From Tamlana sp. I1 (GTDB lineage Bacteria > Bacteroidota > Bacteroidia > Flavobacteriales > Flavobacteriaceae): DNA of 64,000 nucleotides. The translations under genes were made by a program, and so were the position numbers. Shown one piece after another: positions 55,393 through 63,987 of the stretch. The DNA is taken from the NCBI RefSeq assembly GCF_015355625.1, contig NZ_JACLAF010000016.1, positions 47,824 to 111,823 of the forward strand. The letters run 5' to 3'. The notes under the pieces are model-generated. The model saw nothing but the letters and a program-made list of their open reading frames with translations. It searched no databases and was not told the origin of the DNA. Every line of letters begins with the position of its first letter. Within the stretch, counting starts at the first letter, position 1.

Positions 55393-55424
55393 TTTGTAGA
55401 ATTAATAAAACAGTAATATATTTG
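55393..55424 (+). promoter_or_regulatory. Promoter of tRNA-Tyr
   Basis: -33 TTTG (55393-55396), 20-base spacer, -7 TATATTTG (55417-55424). Full match to the Bacteroidota consensus; the tRNA 5' end lies 12 bases downstream, as expected for a start near +1. Confidence 0.88.
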
Positions 55425-55435
55425 CCCTCGGTTTT

Positions 55436-55517
<82 letters not shown>

Positions 55518-55518
55518 C

Positions 55519-55558
55519 AAAACAAAAGCAAGCTGTAAAAAGCTTGCTTTTTTGTTTT
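55519..55558 (+). terminator. Terminator of tRNA-Tyr
   Basis: AAAGCAAGCT pairs with AGCTTGCTTT around a 6-base loop (55525-55550), extended by AAAAC/GTTTT ends and a T run. It begins directly after the tRNA. Confidence 0.88.
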
Positions 55559-55701
55559 AATTCTTTTCGGTATTCTTGAAGTATAAGACAATCTCGTTAG
55601 TTACTCATTAATATTATTTTTAATTTTAGGTTTTATTTAACAAAATAAAACTAAACTTAAAGATAGCTTTGACGTCTAATCAAGTTCATAAACCTTCCAG
55701 A

Positions 55702-56829
55702 ATGAGAAAAATTATACTTGCTATTCTTGGTGTGCTCGCAATAGTCGCCTCTATTTTTATTTCAAAATCTTTAATTGAAAACAAAAACAAGGTAAAACCG
55801 GTACCTCCAAAAGTGGTAAAAGTAGTTTTTGTAGACACCGTAAAAAATAGTACCATTCCTATAGTAATTCCTGCCAATGGAAACTTAACAGCCAAACGCA
55901 GATTCGAGTTGTATGCCGAAGTTCAAGGCGTTTTTCAACCGGGTTCCGTTTTATTTAAAGCAGGACAGTCTTATAAAAAGGGGCAGACTCTAATTCGTAT
56001 TGATGCTTCAGAGTATTACGCCAGTGTGCAATCGGCTAAAAGTAATTTATACAATTCGATAGCGGCTATAATGGCCGATTTAAGACTCGATTTCCCTGAG
56101 GTTTTTCCTAAATGGCAAGCCTATTTAAATAGTTTCGATTTAAATAAAACAACGCCTAAACTTCCTGAAATGACTTCAGAAAAAGAAAATTATTTCATAA
56201 CCGGAAGAAGTATTGTTTCTAATTATTTTAATGTTAAAAATTTAGAACAGCGTTTATCAAAATATGTGATTACCACGCCTTTTAACGGAATTCTAACAGA
56301 AGCTTTGGTTACCGAAGGGACTTTAATTAGAAGCGGACAGAAATTAGGTGAGTTTATAGATCCTTCGGTTTACGAAATGGAAGTTGCTATTAGTAAGTCG
56401 TTTGCGGGTTTATTAAAAGTAGGGGAGGCGGTTAAGTTAAATAACCTTGAAGGTACCGAAAGTTTTACGGGTAAAGTATCTCGTGTAAACGGAAGTGTAG
56501 ATGCTACCACTCAAACTATCACTGTTTTTATTGAAGTTAAAGATGAAACTTTAAAGGAAGGCATGTATTTAGAGGCTAGAGTAAATGCTAAATCTGAAGA
56601 AAATGCCATTGAAATCAATAGAAATTTATTGCTAGAAACCAAAGAGATTTTTGTGGTTAGAGACAGCGTTTTAGATATTCTTCCAGTTAAGCCTATTCAT
56701 TTTAGCGATACCAAAGTGGTTTTAAAAGAGGTGCCCGACGGCACAGTGATTGTGTCGCGTCCTGTGCAGGGGGCATATGCAGGGATGTTAGTTAAAATTT
56801 ATAATGAAAACGCTAATAAAAACAACTAA
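55702..56829 (+). CDS. RND efflux periplasmic adaptor (membrane fusion protein)
   Basis: A 375-residue HlyD/AcrA-type adaptor linking the inner-membrane pump to the outer-membrane channel. N-terminal membrane anchor (about 2-23, IILAILGVLAIVASIFISKSLI), lipoyl halves (FELYAEVQGVFQPGSVLFKAGQSYKKGQTLIRID, about 69-102, and VTEGTLIRSGQKLGEFIDP, about 205-223) around a short alpha hairpin, then beta-barrel and membrane-proximal parts (VNGSVDATTQTITVFIEVKD). The ATG at 55702 is preferred to a TTG at 55669 since it begins the hydrophobic anchor. The permease gene starts 6 bases later. Confidence 0.92.
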   Translation: MRKIILAILGVLAIVASIFISKSLIENKNKVKPVPPKVVKVVFVDTVKNSTIPIVIPANGNLTAKRRFELYAEVQGVFQPGSVLFKAGQSYKKGQTLIRIDASEYYASVQSAKSNLYNSIAAIMADLRLDFPEVFPKWQAYLNSFDLNKTTPKLPEMTSEKENYFITGRSIVSNYFNVKNLEQRLSKYVITTPFNGILTEALVTEGTLIRSGQKLGEFIDPSVYEMEVAISKSFAGLLKVGEAVKLNNLEGTESFTGKVSRVNGSVDATTQTITVFIEVKDETLKEGMYLEARVNAKSEENAIEINRNLLLETKEIFVVRDSVLDILPVKPIHFSDTKVVLKEVPDGTVIVSRPVQGAYAGMLVKIYNENANKNN

Positions 56830-56835
56830 CGCGCT

Positions 56836-59800
56836 ATGAGAAAAGTTATCGCCTATTTTATAAGGCATCACATTGCCGTTACTATATTTATTTTAGCCTT
56901 TACCATTTTTGGAATTTTAGGACTACGTTCTTTAAAATCCTCTTTCTTCCCCATAATTGAATCTAAAATAATTACCATACAAATAGCCTATCCTGGTGCA
57001 TCTCCTCAAGAGATAGAAGAAGGTATCGTGCTTCAAATTGAAGATAATTTAAAAGGTTTACGTGGTGTAGACCGTGTTACTTCTACTTCAAGAGAAAACA
57101 GTGGTTCTATCACAGTTGAAATTCTAAAGGGCGAGAATATCGATTTCATGCTTTTAGAAGTGAAAAACGCCGTAGATCGTGTGCCAACCTTTCCCACAGG
57201 CATGGAACCGCTTGTAGTTGCAAAAACAGAAAATGTTCGAGAAACCATTTCGTTTGCGATTAGCGGAAAAGATATTCCCCTAGCCACCTTAAAACAAATT
57301 GGTAGAGAAATAGAAAACGATTTAAGGGCGATTGAAGGGATTTCACAGGTTGAAGTTTCAGGCTATCCAGAAGAAGAAATTGAAATAGCCGTAAACGAGA
57401 ATAGCCTTTTAGCGTATAACATTACGTTTAACGAAGTTGCTGCTGCAGTTAGTAATTCTAACATACTGGTTACGGGTGGGAATATAAAAACCAATGCTGA
57501 AGAGTTTCTTATTCGTGCCAATAACCGATCGTATTACAGTGATGAATTATCAAACGTGGTGGTTCGTGCTTTTGCAGATGGAAAAACCATTCGCTTAAAA
57601 GATGTTGCCATTTTAAGAGACCGATTTTCCGAAACGCCTAATGCTACCTACTTTAATGGCGAACTATCTGTAAATGTTAGTGTAACGAGTACTGATAATG
57701 AAGATTTAATTTCTTCGGCAGATCAGGTCAAGCTTTATATCGAGGATTATAACCACTCCCATAACAATGTCCATTTAGATGTTGTGAGGGATTTATCGAT
57801 AACTTTAAATCAGCGTACCCAATTATTAACCGAAAATGCCATAGTAGGGATGCTTTTGGTATTGTTGTTTTTATCATTGTTTTTAAATACACGTTTAGCC
57901 TTTTGGGTGGCTTTTGGCTTGCCCATATCCTTTTTAGGTATGTTTATTTTTGCAGGGCAGTTTGGGGTTACCATAAATGTATTATCGCTCTTCGGAATGA
58001 TTATCGTAATCGGTATTTTGGTAGATGATGGTATTGTTATTGCCGAAAATATCTATCAGCATTTTGAAGATGGTAAAGATCCTATTGAAGCTGCTATCGA
58101 TGGTACAATGGAGGTTATTCCACCAGTTATTTCTGCTATTATTACAACGCTCTTGGCTTTTTCAACTTTTCTGTTTTTAGAAAGTCGAATTGGCGAATTT
58201 TTCAGTGAAGTTTCCGTTATCGTTATTCTCACCTTAGTGGTGTCGTTAGTTGAAGCGCTTATTATTTTACCAGCGCATTTAGCACATTCAAAAGCCTTAG
58301 TGCGACATAATTCGAACGACGAAGCACCAAAATCTAAAGTCAAACAATTTTTTGCTAAAATGCGTGGTATTAATGCTTTTGGCGACCGTATCATGATTTT
58401 CTTTAGAGAGAATTTTTACGTTCCTGTGCTTAATTTTATGTTCGAATTTAAAATATTAGCCTTCGGAATTTTTGTTGCGGCTTTTGTTTTAACTATTGGT
58501 GCTATTGGTGGCGGAATAATTGGCGTTACCATTTTTCCGAATTTAGCTAGTGACCGTGTTACTATTGAGTTGGATATGCCAAACGGTACCAATGTTCGGG
58601 TAACCGATTCTATCATGTCGATAATTGAAGAAAAAGCTTATCTGGTTAACGAAGAGTTTAGCGATAAATACTTAGAAGGTACAGGAAAAAAATTATTCGA
58701 AAATACTATTAAACGAATTACAAGTGCTTCTAGTGCACGCTTGGATTTAAATATGTTACCTGGAGAAGAACGTCCAGACGAAATTAATGCTTCTTTAGTT
58801 TCTAATCGTGTTAGAGAATTGGTAGGCCCAGTAATTGGTGCAGAACGCTTAATTTTTGGTTCGGGTGGAAACTTTGGTGGAAGTCCTGTAGCTGTATCGC
58901 TTTTAGGAAACAATATTGATGAATTAAAGGCAGCAAAAGTTGAGCTAAAATCTATTTTAGAGGCCAATCCACTATTAAAAGATGTGGCCGATAATGATCC
59001 AGCGGGAATTAAAGAAATTCGGTTAGAGCTTAAAGAAAGTGCCTATTTATTAGGTTTAGATTTAAGCACGGTAATGAGTCAGATTAGAGCAGGATTTTTC
59101 GGGGTGCAAGCGCAACGTTTTCAGCGCGGACAAGATGAAATTCGTGTTTGGGTGCGTTACGATAAAGAAAATAGAGCTTCTATTAACGATTTAGACGATA
59201 TGCGTATTGTAACCCCTACAGGCGAGCGTGTTACTTTAAAAGATATTGCCAATTATTCTATTGAACGTGGTGATGTTGCTATAAATCACTTAGAAGGACG
59301 TCGAGAAATTGAAGTTTCAGCCGATTTAAAAGATCCTAATGAAAGTGCTACCGATATTTTAGAAGATATTAAAGTTAATATCATGCCCAATTTAAAAGCG
59401 AAATATCCAACCATTTCTGCTTCTTTTGAAGGTCAGAATAGAGAGGCATCTAAATTAAATCGCTCTTTAAAAAGTGCTGGTTTAGTTATTATTCTTCTAA
59501 TTTACATCACCATTGCTTTTACTTTTAGAAGTTTAAGTCAGCCCTTACTTTTAATCCTGCTCATTCCGTTTAGTTTAACGGCTGTAGCTTGGGGACATTG
59601 GCTTTTAGGATTTCCTGTAAATGTTTTGTCGTTGCTAGGTATTATTGCTTTAATAGGGATTATGGTAAACGATGGCTTGGTACTTATAGGTAAATTTAAT
59701 ACGAATTTAAAAGCTGGTTTAAAATTTGACGAAGCCTTAAAAGAGGCTGGAAAATCACGATTTAGAGCTATATTTTTAACTTCGGTTACAACCATGGCCG

Positions 59801-60039
59801 GACTTGCTCCTTTATTGCTAGAAAAGAGCAGACAGGCTCAATTTTTAAAGCCTATGGCTATTTCAATTACGTTTGGAATTGCTTACGCTACGATACTTAC
59901 CTTGTTGGTATTACCATTGTTTTTATCGTTTAGTAATAGTATTAAGCAGAAAGCAAAATGGTTGCAAACAGGTGAGCCAGTTACCAAAGAAGAAGTAGAA
60001 CGCGCTATTAAAGAACAAAATGAAGAACATGCACATTAA
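56836..60039 (+). CDS. RND family efflux permease (AcrB/MdtB type)
   Basis: A 1067-residue inner-membrane proton-driven pump with the 12-helix RND layout: TM1 (about 10-30), large periplasmic loop, TM2-6 (about 335-480) with the proton-relay Asp residues in the IVIGILVDDGIVIAEN segment (about 390-405), TM7 (about 540), second loop, and TM8-12 (about 880-1030) with GIIALIGIMVNDGLVLIGKF. In AcrB this last segment carries a Lys that is not obvious here. Substrates cannot be deduced; drugs, lipids or metabolites are possible. It follows the adaptor by 6 bases and overlaps the channel gene by 20, a full tripartite operon. Confidence 0.95.
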   Translation: MRKVIAYFIRHHIAVTIFILAFTIFGILGLRSLKSSFFPIIESKIITIQIAYPGASPQEIEEGIVLQIEDNLKGLRGVDRVTSTSRENSGSITVEILKGENIDFMLLEVKNAVDRVPTFPTGMEPLVVAKTENVRETISFAISGKDIPLATLKQIGREIENDLRAIEGISQVEVSGYPEEEIEIAVNENSLLAYNITFNEVAAAVSNSNILVTGGNIKTNAEEFLIRANNRSYYSDELSNVVVRAFADGKTIRLKDVAILRDRFSETPNATYFNGELSVNVSVTSTDNEDLISSADQVKLYIEDYNHSHNNVHLDVVRDLSITLNQRTQLLTENAIVGMLLVLLFLSLFLNTRLAFWVAFGLPISFLGMFIFAGQFGVTINVLSLFGMIIVIGILVDDGIVIAENIYQHFEDGKDPIEAAIDGTMEVIPPVISAIITTLLAFSTFLFLESRIGEFFSEVSVIVILTLVVSLVEALIILPAHLAHSKALVRHNSNDEAPKSKVKQFFAKMRGINAFGDRIMIFFRENFYVPVLNFMFEFKILAFGIFVAAFVLTIGAIGGGIIGVTIFPNLASDRVTIELDMPNGTNVRVTDSIMSIIEEKAYLVNEEFSDKYLEGTGKKLFENTIKRITSASSARLDLNMLPGEERPDEINASLVSNRVRELVGPVIGAERLIFGSGGNFGGSPVAVSLLGNNIDELKAAKVELKSILEANPLLKDVADNDPAGIKEIRLELKESAYLLGLDLSTVMSQIRAGFFGVQAQRFQRGQDEIRVWVRYDKENRASINDLDDMRIVTPTGERVTLKDIANYSIERGDVAINHLEGRREIEVSADLKDPNESATDILEDIKVNIMPNLKAKYPTISASFEGQNREASKLNRSLKSAGLVIILLIYITIAFTFRSLSQPLLLILLIPFSLTAVAWGHWLLGFPVNVLSLLGIIALIGIMVNDGLVLIGKFNTNLKAGLKFDEALKEAGKSRFRAIFLTSVTTMAGLAPLLLEKSRQAQFLKPMAISITFGIAYATILTLLVLPLFLSFSNSIKQKAKWLQTGEPVTKEEVERAIKEQNEEHAH

Positions 60040-61345
60040 ATATAAATTATTTATACTCGTGTCGTTTATAATGGCATCGGTTTCAGCACAAAAAACATTA
60101 CCTGTTTCTGAAGCGATTTCTATTGCATTAGAAAATAATTACGGCATTAAAATAGCAGCGAATAATACTGAAATTGCCGAAAACAATAAGAGTGTTTTAA
60201 ATTCTGGCTATTTGCCAACATTAACAGGGAATGCGGGCGCAAATTATAATTTGGATAACACGGAAGCTGAGTTTTCCGATGGCAGAATAACCACTTTAAA
60301 TGGCGCAGAAAGTTCAGGTTACAACGCCTCTTTGAATTTAAATTATACCCTTTTTGATGGTTTAGGCCGTCATTATGATTATAAACAACTAAAAGAGCAA
60401 TATCAATTATCGGAACTTGAAGCTCGAGAAACCATTGAAAATACCATTTCACAATTATTCACGGTGTACTATAATGTATCTCAAGTGTCTGAAAACGTTA
60501 GTGCTTTAGAGCAAACGTTAGATATTTCTAACGACCGAATTGTTAGAGCTAAATATCAATTTGATTACGGTCAAGGGACGATGTTAGATGTTTTAAATGC
60601 CCAAGTAGATATTAATAATGACAGTATTAATTTAATGAATTCCAAACAAAACCTTTTAAACACGAAACGTGATTTAAATGTGGTTTTAGGAACAGAATTA
60701 CCTTTAGATATTAAAGTAGATACTTTGGTAACTTTTATGTTAGATATCGACAAAGCCGATTTATACGCTAAAATGCGAGCCAACAATGTATCCCTTTTAC
60801 AAATTGATAAAAATATAACTATAAACGAGTTTACGGTAAAAGCCAACAGATCGGGGTATTTGCCTACGGTTGGACTTACTGGATCTTATGGTTGGAATAA
60901 AAATAACAATAATGCAGCAGCTTTCGTATCGCAATCTACAAACACAGGGCTTTCAGGAGGTCTTAATTTAAGTTGGGATTTATTTGATGGAGGTAGAACA
61001 ATTACTACGGTTAGAAATGCTAAGATTAATTTAGAAAATCAAGCCCTTCAGAAAGAGTCCCTGTACATAAGTTTAGATCGTGATTTTGAAAATGCCTGGG
61101 GCGATTATCAAAACAAATTGAAAATTTATAGAATTCAAGAAAATAACATCATCACCTCTCAAAATAATTTCGATAGAACTAAAGAGAAGTTTAAACTCGG
61201 CCAAATTACTTCAATCGAATTTAGACAAGCCCAGTTAAACCTATTAACAGCAGAATTTAGTAGAAATAATGCCAAATATGAGGCCAAATTAGCTGAGCTG
61301 TATTTACTTCAACTAAGTGGCGAGTTATTGAATATTGCTTTTTAG
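60020..61345 (+). CDS. TolC family outer-membrane efflux channel
   Basis: A 441-residue outer-membrane channel with a signal peptide (about 1-23, LFILVSFIMASVSAQ) and the internally duplicated helix-strand build of TolC: TLPVSEAISIALENNYGIKIAANNTEIA (about 25-52), strand TSGYNASLNLNYTLFDGLGRHYDYKQL (about 93-119), the GTMLDVLNAQVDINND hairpin (about 190-205), second strand GLSGGLNLSWDLFDGGRTITTVRNAKINL and GQITSIEFRQAQLNLL (about 395-410). The start at 60020 overlaps the permease gene by 20 bases; an ATG nine bases later is an alternative. It completes the efflux system. Confidence 0.94.
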   Translation: MKNMHIKYKLFILVSFIMASVSAQKTLPVSEAISIALENNYGIKIAANNTEIAENNKSVLNSGYLPTLTGNAGANYNLDNTEAEFSDGRITTLNGAESSGYNASLNLNYTLFDGLGRHYDYKQLKEQYQLSELEARETIENTISQLFTVYYNVSQVSENVSALEQTLDISNDRIVRAKYQFDYGQGTMLDVLNAQVDINNDSINLMNSKQNLLNTKRDLNVVLGTELPLDIKVDTLVTFMLDIDKADLYAKMRANNVSLLQIDKNITINEFTVKANRSGYLPTVGLTGSYGWNKNNNNAAAFVSQSTNTGLSGGLNLSWDLFDGGRTITTVRNAKINLENQALQKESLYISLDRDFENAWGDYQNKLKIYRIQENNIITSQNNFDRTKEKFKLGQITSIEFRQAQLNLLTAEFSRNNAKYEAKLAELYLLQLSGELLNIAF

Positions 61346-62187
61346 TTGTTGGTTTATAGTTGTTGGTTTTTAGTTGTTAGTTTTAAATTTGACTACCGAC
61401 TACCGACTATTTGCCATTAGTCTTTTGCATTTGGCCTTTGGCGGATATATAACTGTAAGTTTATTTTCAGTTATATACATAATACAATTGTGCACCGCAA
61501 TGTCAGGCAGAGCTTGTCGAAGCGATTTTTACTGAAGTTGGTTATTGGTTTCTTGTCGATAATTTTAAATTTGACTACTGACTACTGACTACTGACTACT
61601 GACTACCGACTACTGACTATTTGCCGTTAGCCTTTTGCTGTTGGCCTTTTGCGGATTTAGAACAGCAAGTTTATTTTCAGTTATTTACAAAATACATTTG
61701 TGCTCCGCGATGTCAGGCAGAGCTTGTCGAAGCGATTTTTACTGAAGTTGGTTATTGGTTTCTTGTCGATAATTTTAAATTTGACTACTGACTACTGACT
61801 ACTGACTACTGACTACTGACTACTGACTACTGACTACCGACTACTGTCTATTTGCCGTTAGCCTTTTGCTTTTGGCCTTTGGCGGATTTAGAACTGCAAG
61901 TTTATTTTCGGTTATATACAAAATACATTTGTGCTCCGCGATGTCAGGCAGAGCTTGTCGAATCCATTTTTTTGAAGTTTATTTTTGGTTTCTAGCTGTT
62001 AGTTTTAAATTTGACTATTGACTATTGACTATTGACTATTGACTATTGACTATTTGCCGTTAGCCTTTTACTTTTGGCCTTTTGCTGACTTAAAACTGCA
62101 AGTTTATTTTCTGTTATATACATAATACATTTGTGCTCCGCGATGTCAGGCAGAGCTTGTCGAAGCGATTTTTACTGAAGTTAGTTA
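61346..62187. repeat. Left block of the 200-bp repeat array (copies 1-4)
   Basis: Four copies of a unit of about 200-230 bases with no gene. The shared TGTCAGGCA anchor lies at 61501, 61711, 61942 and 62144. Each unit has: a heptamer array, a TTTGCC..TAG.CTTTTGC linker, a GGATTTAGAACTGCAAG part, a TACATTTG element, the REP-like hairpin GCTTGTCGAAGC and an ACTGAAGTT..TTGGTTTCT tail. Heptamer arrays: copy 1 GACTACC/GACTATT, 3 units from 61391; copy 2 mainly GACTACT, 7 units from 61573; copy 3 GACTACT, 10 units from 61783; copy 4 GACTATT, 6 units from 62013. Copy 1 is the most diverged. Confidence 0.9.
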
Positions 62188-62292
62188 TTGGTTTCTTGTC
62201 GGTTTTCAGCCGTTATGCTTTATGTGGAAAAAATTGAAATTAAATTAAACTTCAGTAAAAAAAACATTAAATTTGAAGTAAAGCAAAGAACA

Positions 62293-62553
62293 ATGAATAT
62301 TCAAACAATATCCATAGATTTTCCAAATGATATTCTTTTGGCTTTAAATGAGTCAGAAAGTGAATTAAAAAAGCGAATTAAAGTTACATTAGCAATTCAG
62401 TTATATAAGTTACAAAAGTTAACTATTGGAAAGGCTTCTCAACTTTCAGGAATGTCACGACTTGAGTTTGAAAAAGAACTTTCTAATAATAAAATTTCAA
62501 TTTCAAACTTAAACGAAGAAGATATTTTAGGTGATATTGAAAAATTAAAATAA
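62293..62553 (+). CDS. UPF0175 family antitoxin
   Basis: An 86-residue protein of the UPF0175 family (ISIDFPNDILLALNESESELKKRIKVTLAIQLYKLQKLTIGKASQLSGMSRLEFEKEL), a predicted DNA-binding antitoxin with a ribbon/helix-type C-terminus that is paired with DUF3368 PIN toxins. A longer frame from 62188 is open, but its first 35 residues come from repeat and spacer sequence and do not fit the family; the ATG at 62293 does. Its stop overlaps the toxin start by one base (TAATG), so translation is coupled. It lies within the repeat array between copies 4 and 5. Confidence 0.88.
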   Translation: MNIQTISIDFPNDILLALNESESELKKRIKVTLAIQLYKLQKLTIGKASQLSGMSRLEFEKELSNNKISISNLNEEDILGDIEKLK

Positions 62554-63053
62554 TGAAAAAAGGACTAGTTATTGCCGATGCTGGGCCGATTTTTTCATTA
62601 GCAATCATTGATAAGCTAGAACTTTTAAATCTTATTTTTGATGAAATCAAAATACCTAAAGCAGTTTGGGAAGAAATAACTTTGGACAAAAGCACAGAGT
62701 TTTATCATAAAATAGAATTGTTTTTCAAATCAAAAGTAGTTAACATTAAAGGGTTTAACGAGCTTACTTTTGTAATGGATTATGGGGAATCTGAATCGGT
62801 AATTTTGTATAAAGAACTGAATGCAGATTTTTTACTCATTGATGACAAAAAAGCACGAAAAATTGCCGAAAACTTTGATATTAAATGTATTGGAACTTTA
62901 GGTGTTTTATCAACTGCAAAAGACAAAGGACTAATCAAAGAATTAAGACCTATATTACAAGCTTTTCTTAAAAATGACAGGTATTATTCTTTAAAGTTAT
63001 TAAATATTCTACTCGAAAGACATAACGAACTGAAAATAAAACATAAAGTATAA
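62553..63053 (+). CDS. DUF3368 PIN-domain toxin
   Basis: A 166-residue PIN-fold protein, probable RNase toxin of a VapC-like module. Acidic metal-site residues are in place: Asp9 (VIADAGP), Glu40/Glu41 (VWEEI), Asp76-Glu79 (DYGESE, the LD.GE pattern of DUF3368) and Asp97/Asp98 (LLIDDKKAR). The length is usual for the family. It is preceded by its UPF0175 antitoxin with a one-base overlap. RNA cleavage and its target are inferred from the family. The module could be transcribed from the TACATTTG element of repeat copy 4 (62126-62133). Confidence 0.9.
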   Translation: MKKGLVIADAGPIFSLAIIDKLELLNLIFDEIKIPKAVWEEITLDKSTEFYHKIELFFKSKVVNIKGFNELTFVMDYGESESVILYKELNADFLLIDDKKARKIAENFDIKCIGTLGVLSTAKDKGLIKELRPILQAFLKNDRYYSLKLLNILLERHNELKIKHKV

Positions 63054-63703
63054 CAGCGTGTATAATTCATGGCTAGTTTGATATATCTTACTTATTGTTG
63101 TTTATTTTGTTTATTAATTTGGTGCAGAAGCTAGCCTTTTGCGGATTTAGAACTGTAAGTTTATTTTCTGTTATATACAAAATACATTTGTGCTCCGCGA
63201 TGTCAGGCAAAGCTTGTCGAAGCTATTTTTACTGAAGTTGGTTACTGGTTACTGGTTTTTAGTTTTTGGCGAGTTTAGAACCATGAGTGTATTTTTGGTT
63301 TTTAGTTGTTAGTTTTTAACTATTAACTATTAACTATTAACTATTGACCGTTAACCTTTTGCTTTTGGCCTTTGGCGGATTTAGAACTGCAAGTTTATTT
63401 TCAGTTATTTACAAAATACATTTGTGCTCCGCGATGTCAGGCAGAGTTTGTCGAAGCGATTTTTACTGAAGTTGGTTATTGGTTTCTAGCTGTTAGTTTT
63501 TAAATTTGACTATTGACTATTGACTATTGACTATTGACTATTGACTATTGACTATTGACTATTTGCCTTTTGCGGATTTAGAACTGTAAGTTTATTTTCG
63601 GTTATTTACAAAATACATTTGTGCTCCGCGATGTCAGGCAGAGCTTGTCGAAGCCATTTTTTTGAAGTTTATTTTTGGTTTCTAGTTGTTAGTTTTTAAA
63701 TTT
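63054..63703. repeat. Right block of the 200-bp repeat array (copies 5-7)
   Basis: After about 65 bases of unique sequence following the toxin gene the repeat resumes in mid-unit (CTTTTGCGGATTTAG, from about 63133). Anchors TGTCAGGCA lie at 63201, 63435 and 63632. Heptamer arrays: AACTATT, about 4 units from 63318; GACTATT, 8 units from 63508; then the long AACCATT array listed separately. TACATTTG elements lie at 63183, 63417 and 63614. Copy 5 has two substitutions in the anchor hairpin region. Confidence 0.9.
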
Positions 63704-63834
63704 AACCATTAACCATTAACCATTAACCATTAACCATTAACCATTAACCATTAACCATTAACCATTAACCATTAACCATTAACCATTAACCATTAACCAT
63801 TAACCATTAACCATTAACCATTAACCATTAACCA
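63704..63834 (+). repeat. Heptamer tandem array (AACCATT)n
   Basis: 131 bases of AACCATT, 18 full units plus a partial one, with no visible mismatches. It is the longest and most uniform of the heptamer arrays and ends the repeat region. Such perfect arrays are usually recent expansions and may vary in length between strains. Confidence 0.95.
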
Positions 63835-63885
63835 GGCGCATTCAGAATTTAGCTTAATTACATAATAATCAAATATAAAAACCAA

Positions 63886-63918
63886 AAATTGATTAAATAT
63901 CAGTCTTGGTTTTTTGTT
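63886..63918 (-). terminator. Terminator-like hairpin near right edge
   Basis: AAAAACCAA (63886-63894) pairs with TTGGTTTTT (63906-63914), followed on the plus strand by more T. It may terminate a minus-strand gene entering from the right or transcription coming out of the repeats. Confidence 0.5.
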
Positions 63919-63924
63919 TTTTTA

Positions 63925-63987
63925 TTAAAATCTTGATGCATTAGAGTTTTTAGGTGCTAATTGAACATAGGTATCCCTGTGAAGTCT
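63925..63987 (-). other. Possible C-terminal end of a gene from the right
   Basis: In one minus-strand frame the sequence reads LHRDTYVQLAPKNSNASRF followed by TAA at 63925-63927, which looks like a natural protein end just before a terminator. However, an in-frame TAA lies directly upstream (63988-63990), so either the gene is frameshifted or another frame is used. Too little is present to decide. Confidence 0.2.

Noticed and set aside
62188..62292. Longer N-terminus of the UPF0175 antitoxin
   Set aside because: The extra 35 residues come from repeat flank and spacer; family members start at the downstream ATG.
61391..63834. CRISPR-like array
   Set aside because: The repeats are 7 bases without spacers and the 200-base units vary in length; no cas genes are present. 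It is a tandem-repeat region, not CRISPR.
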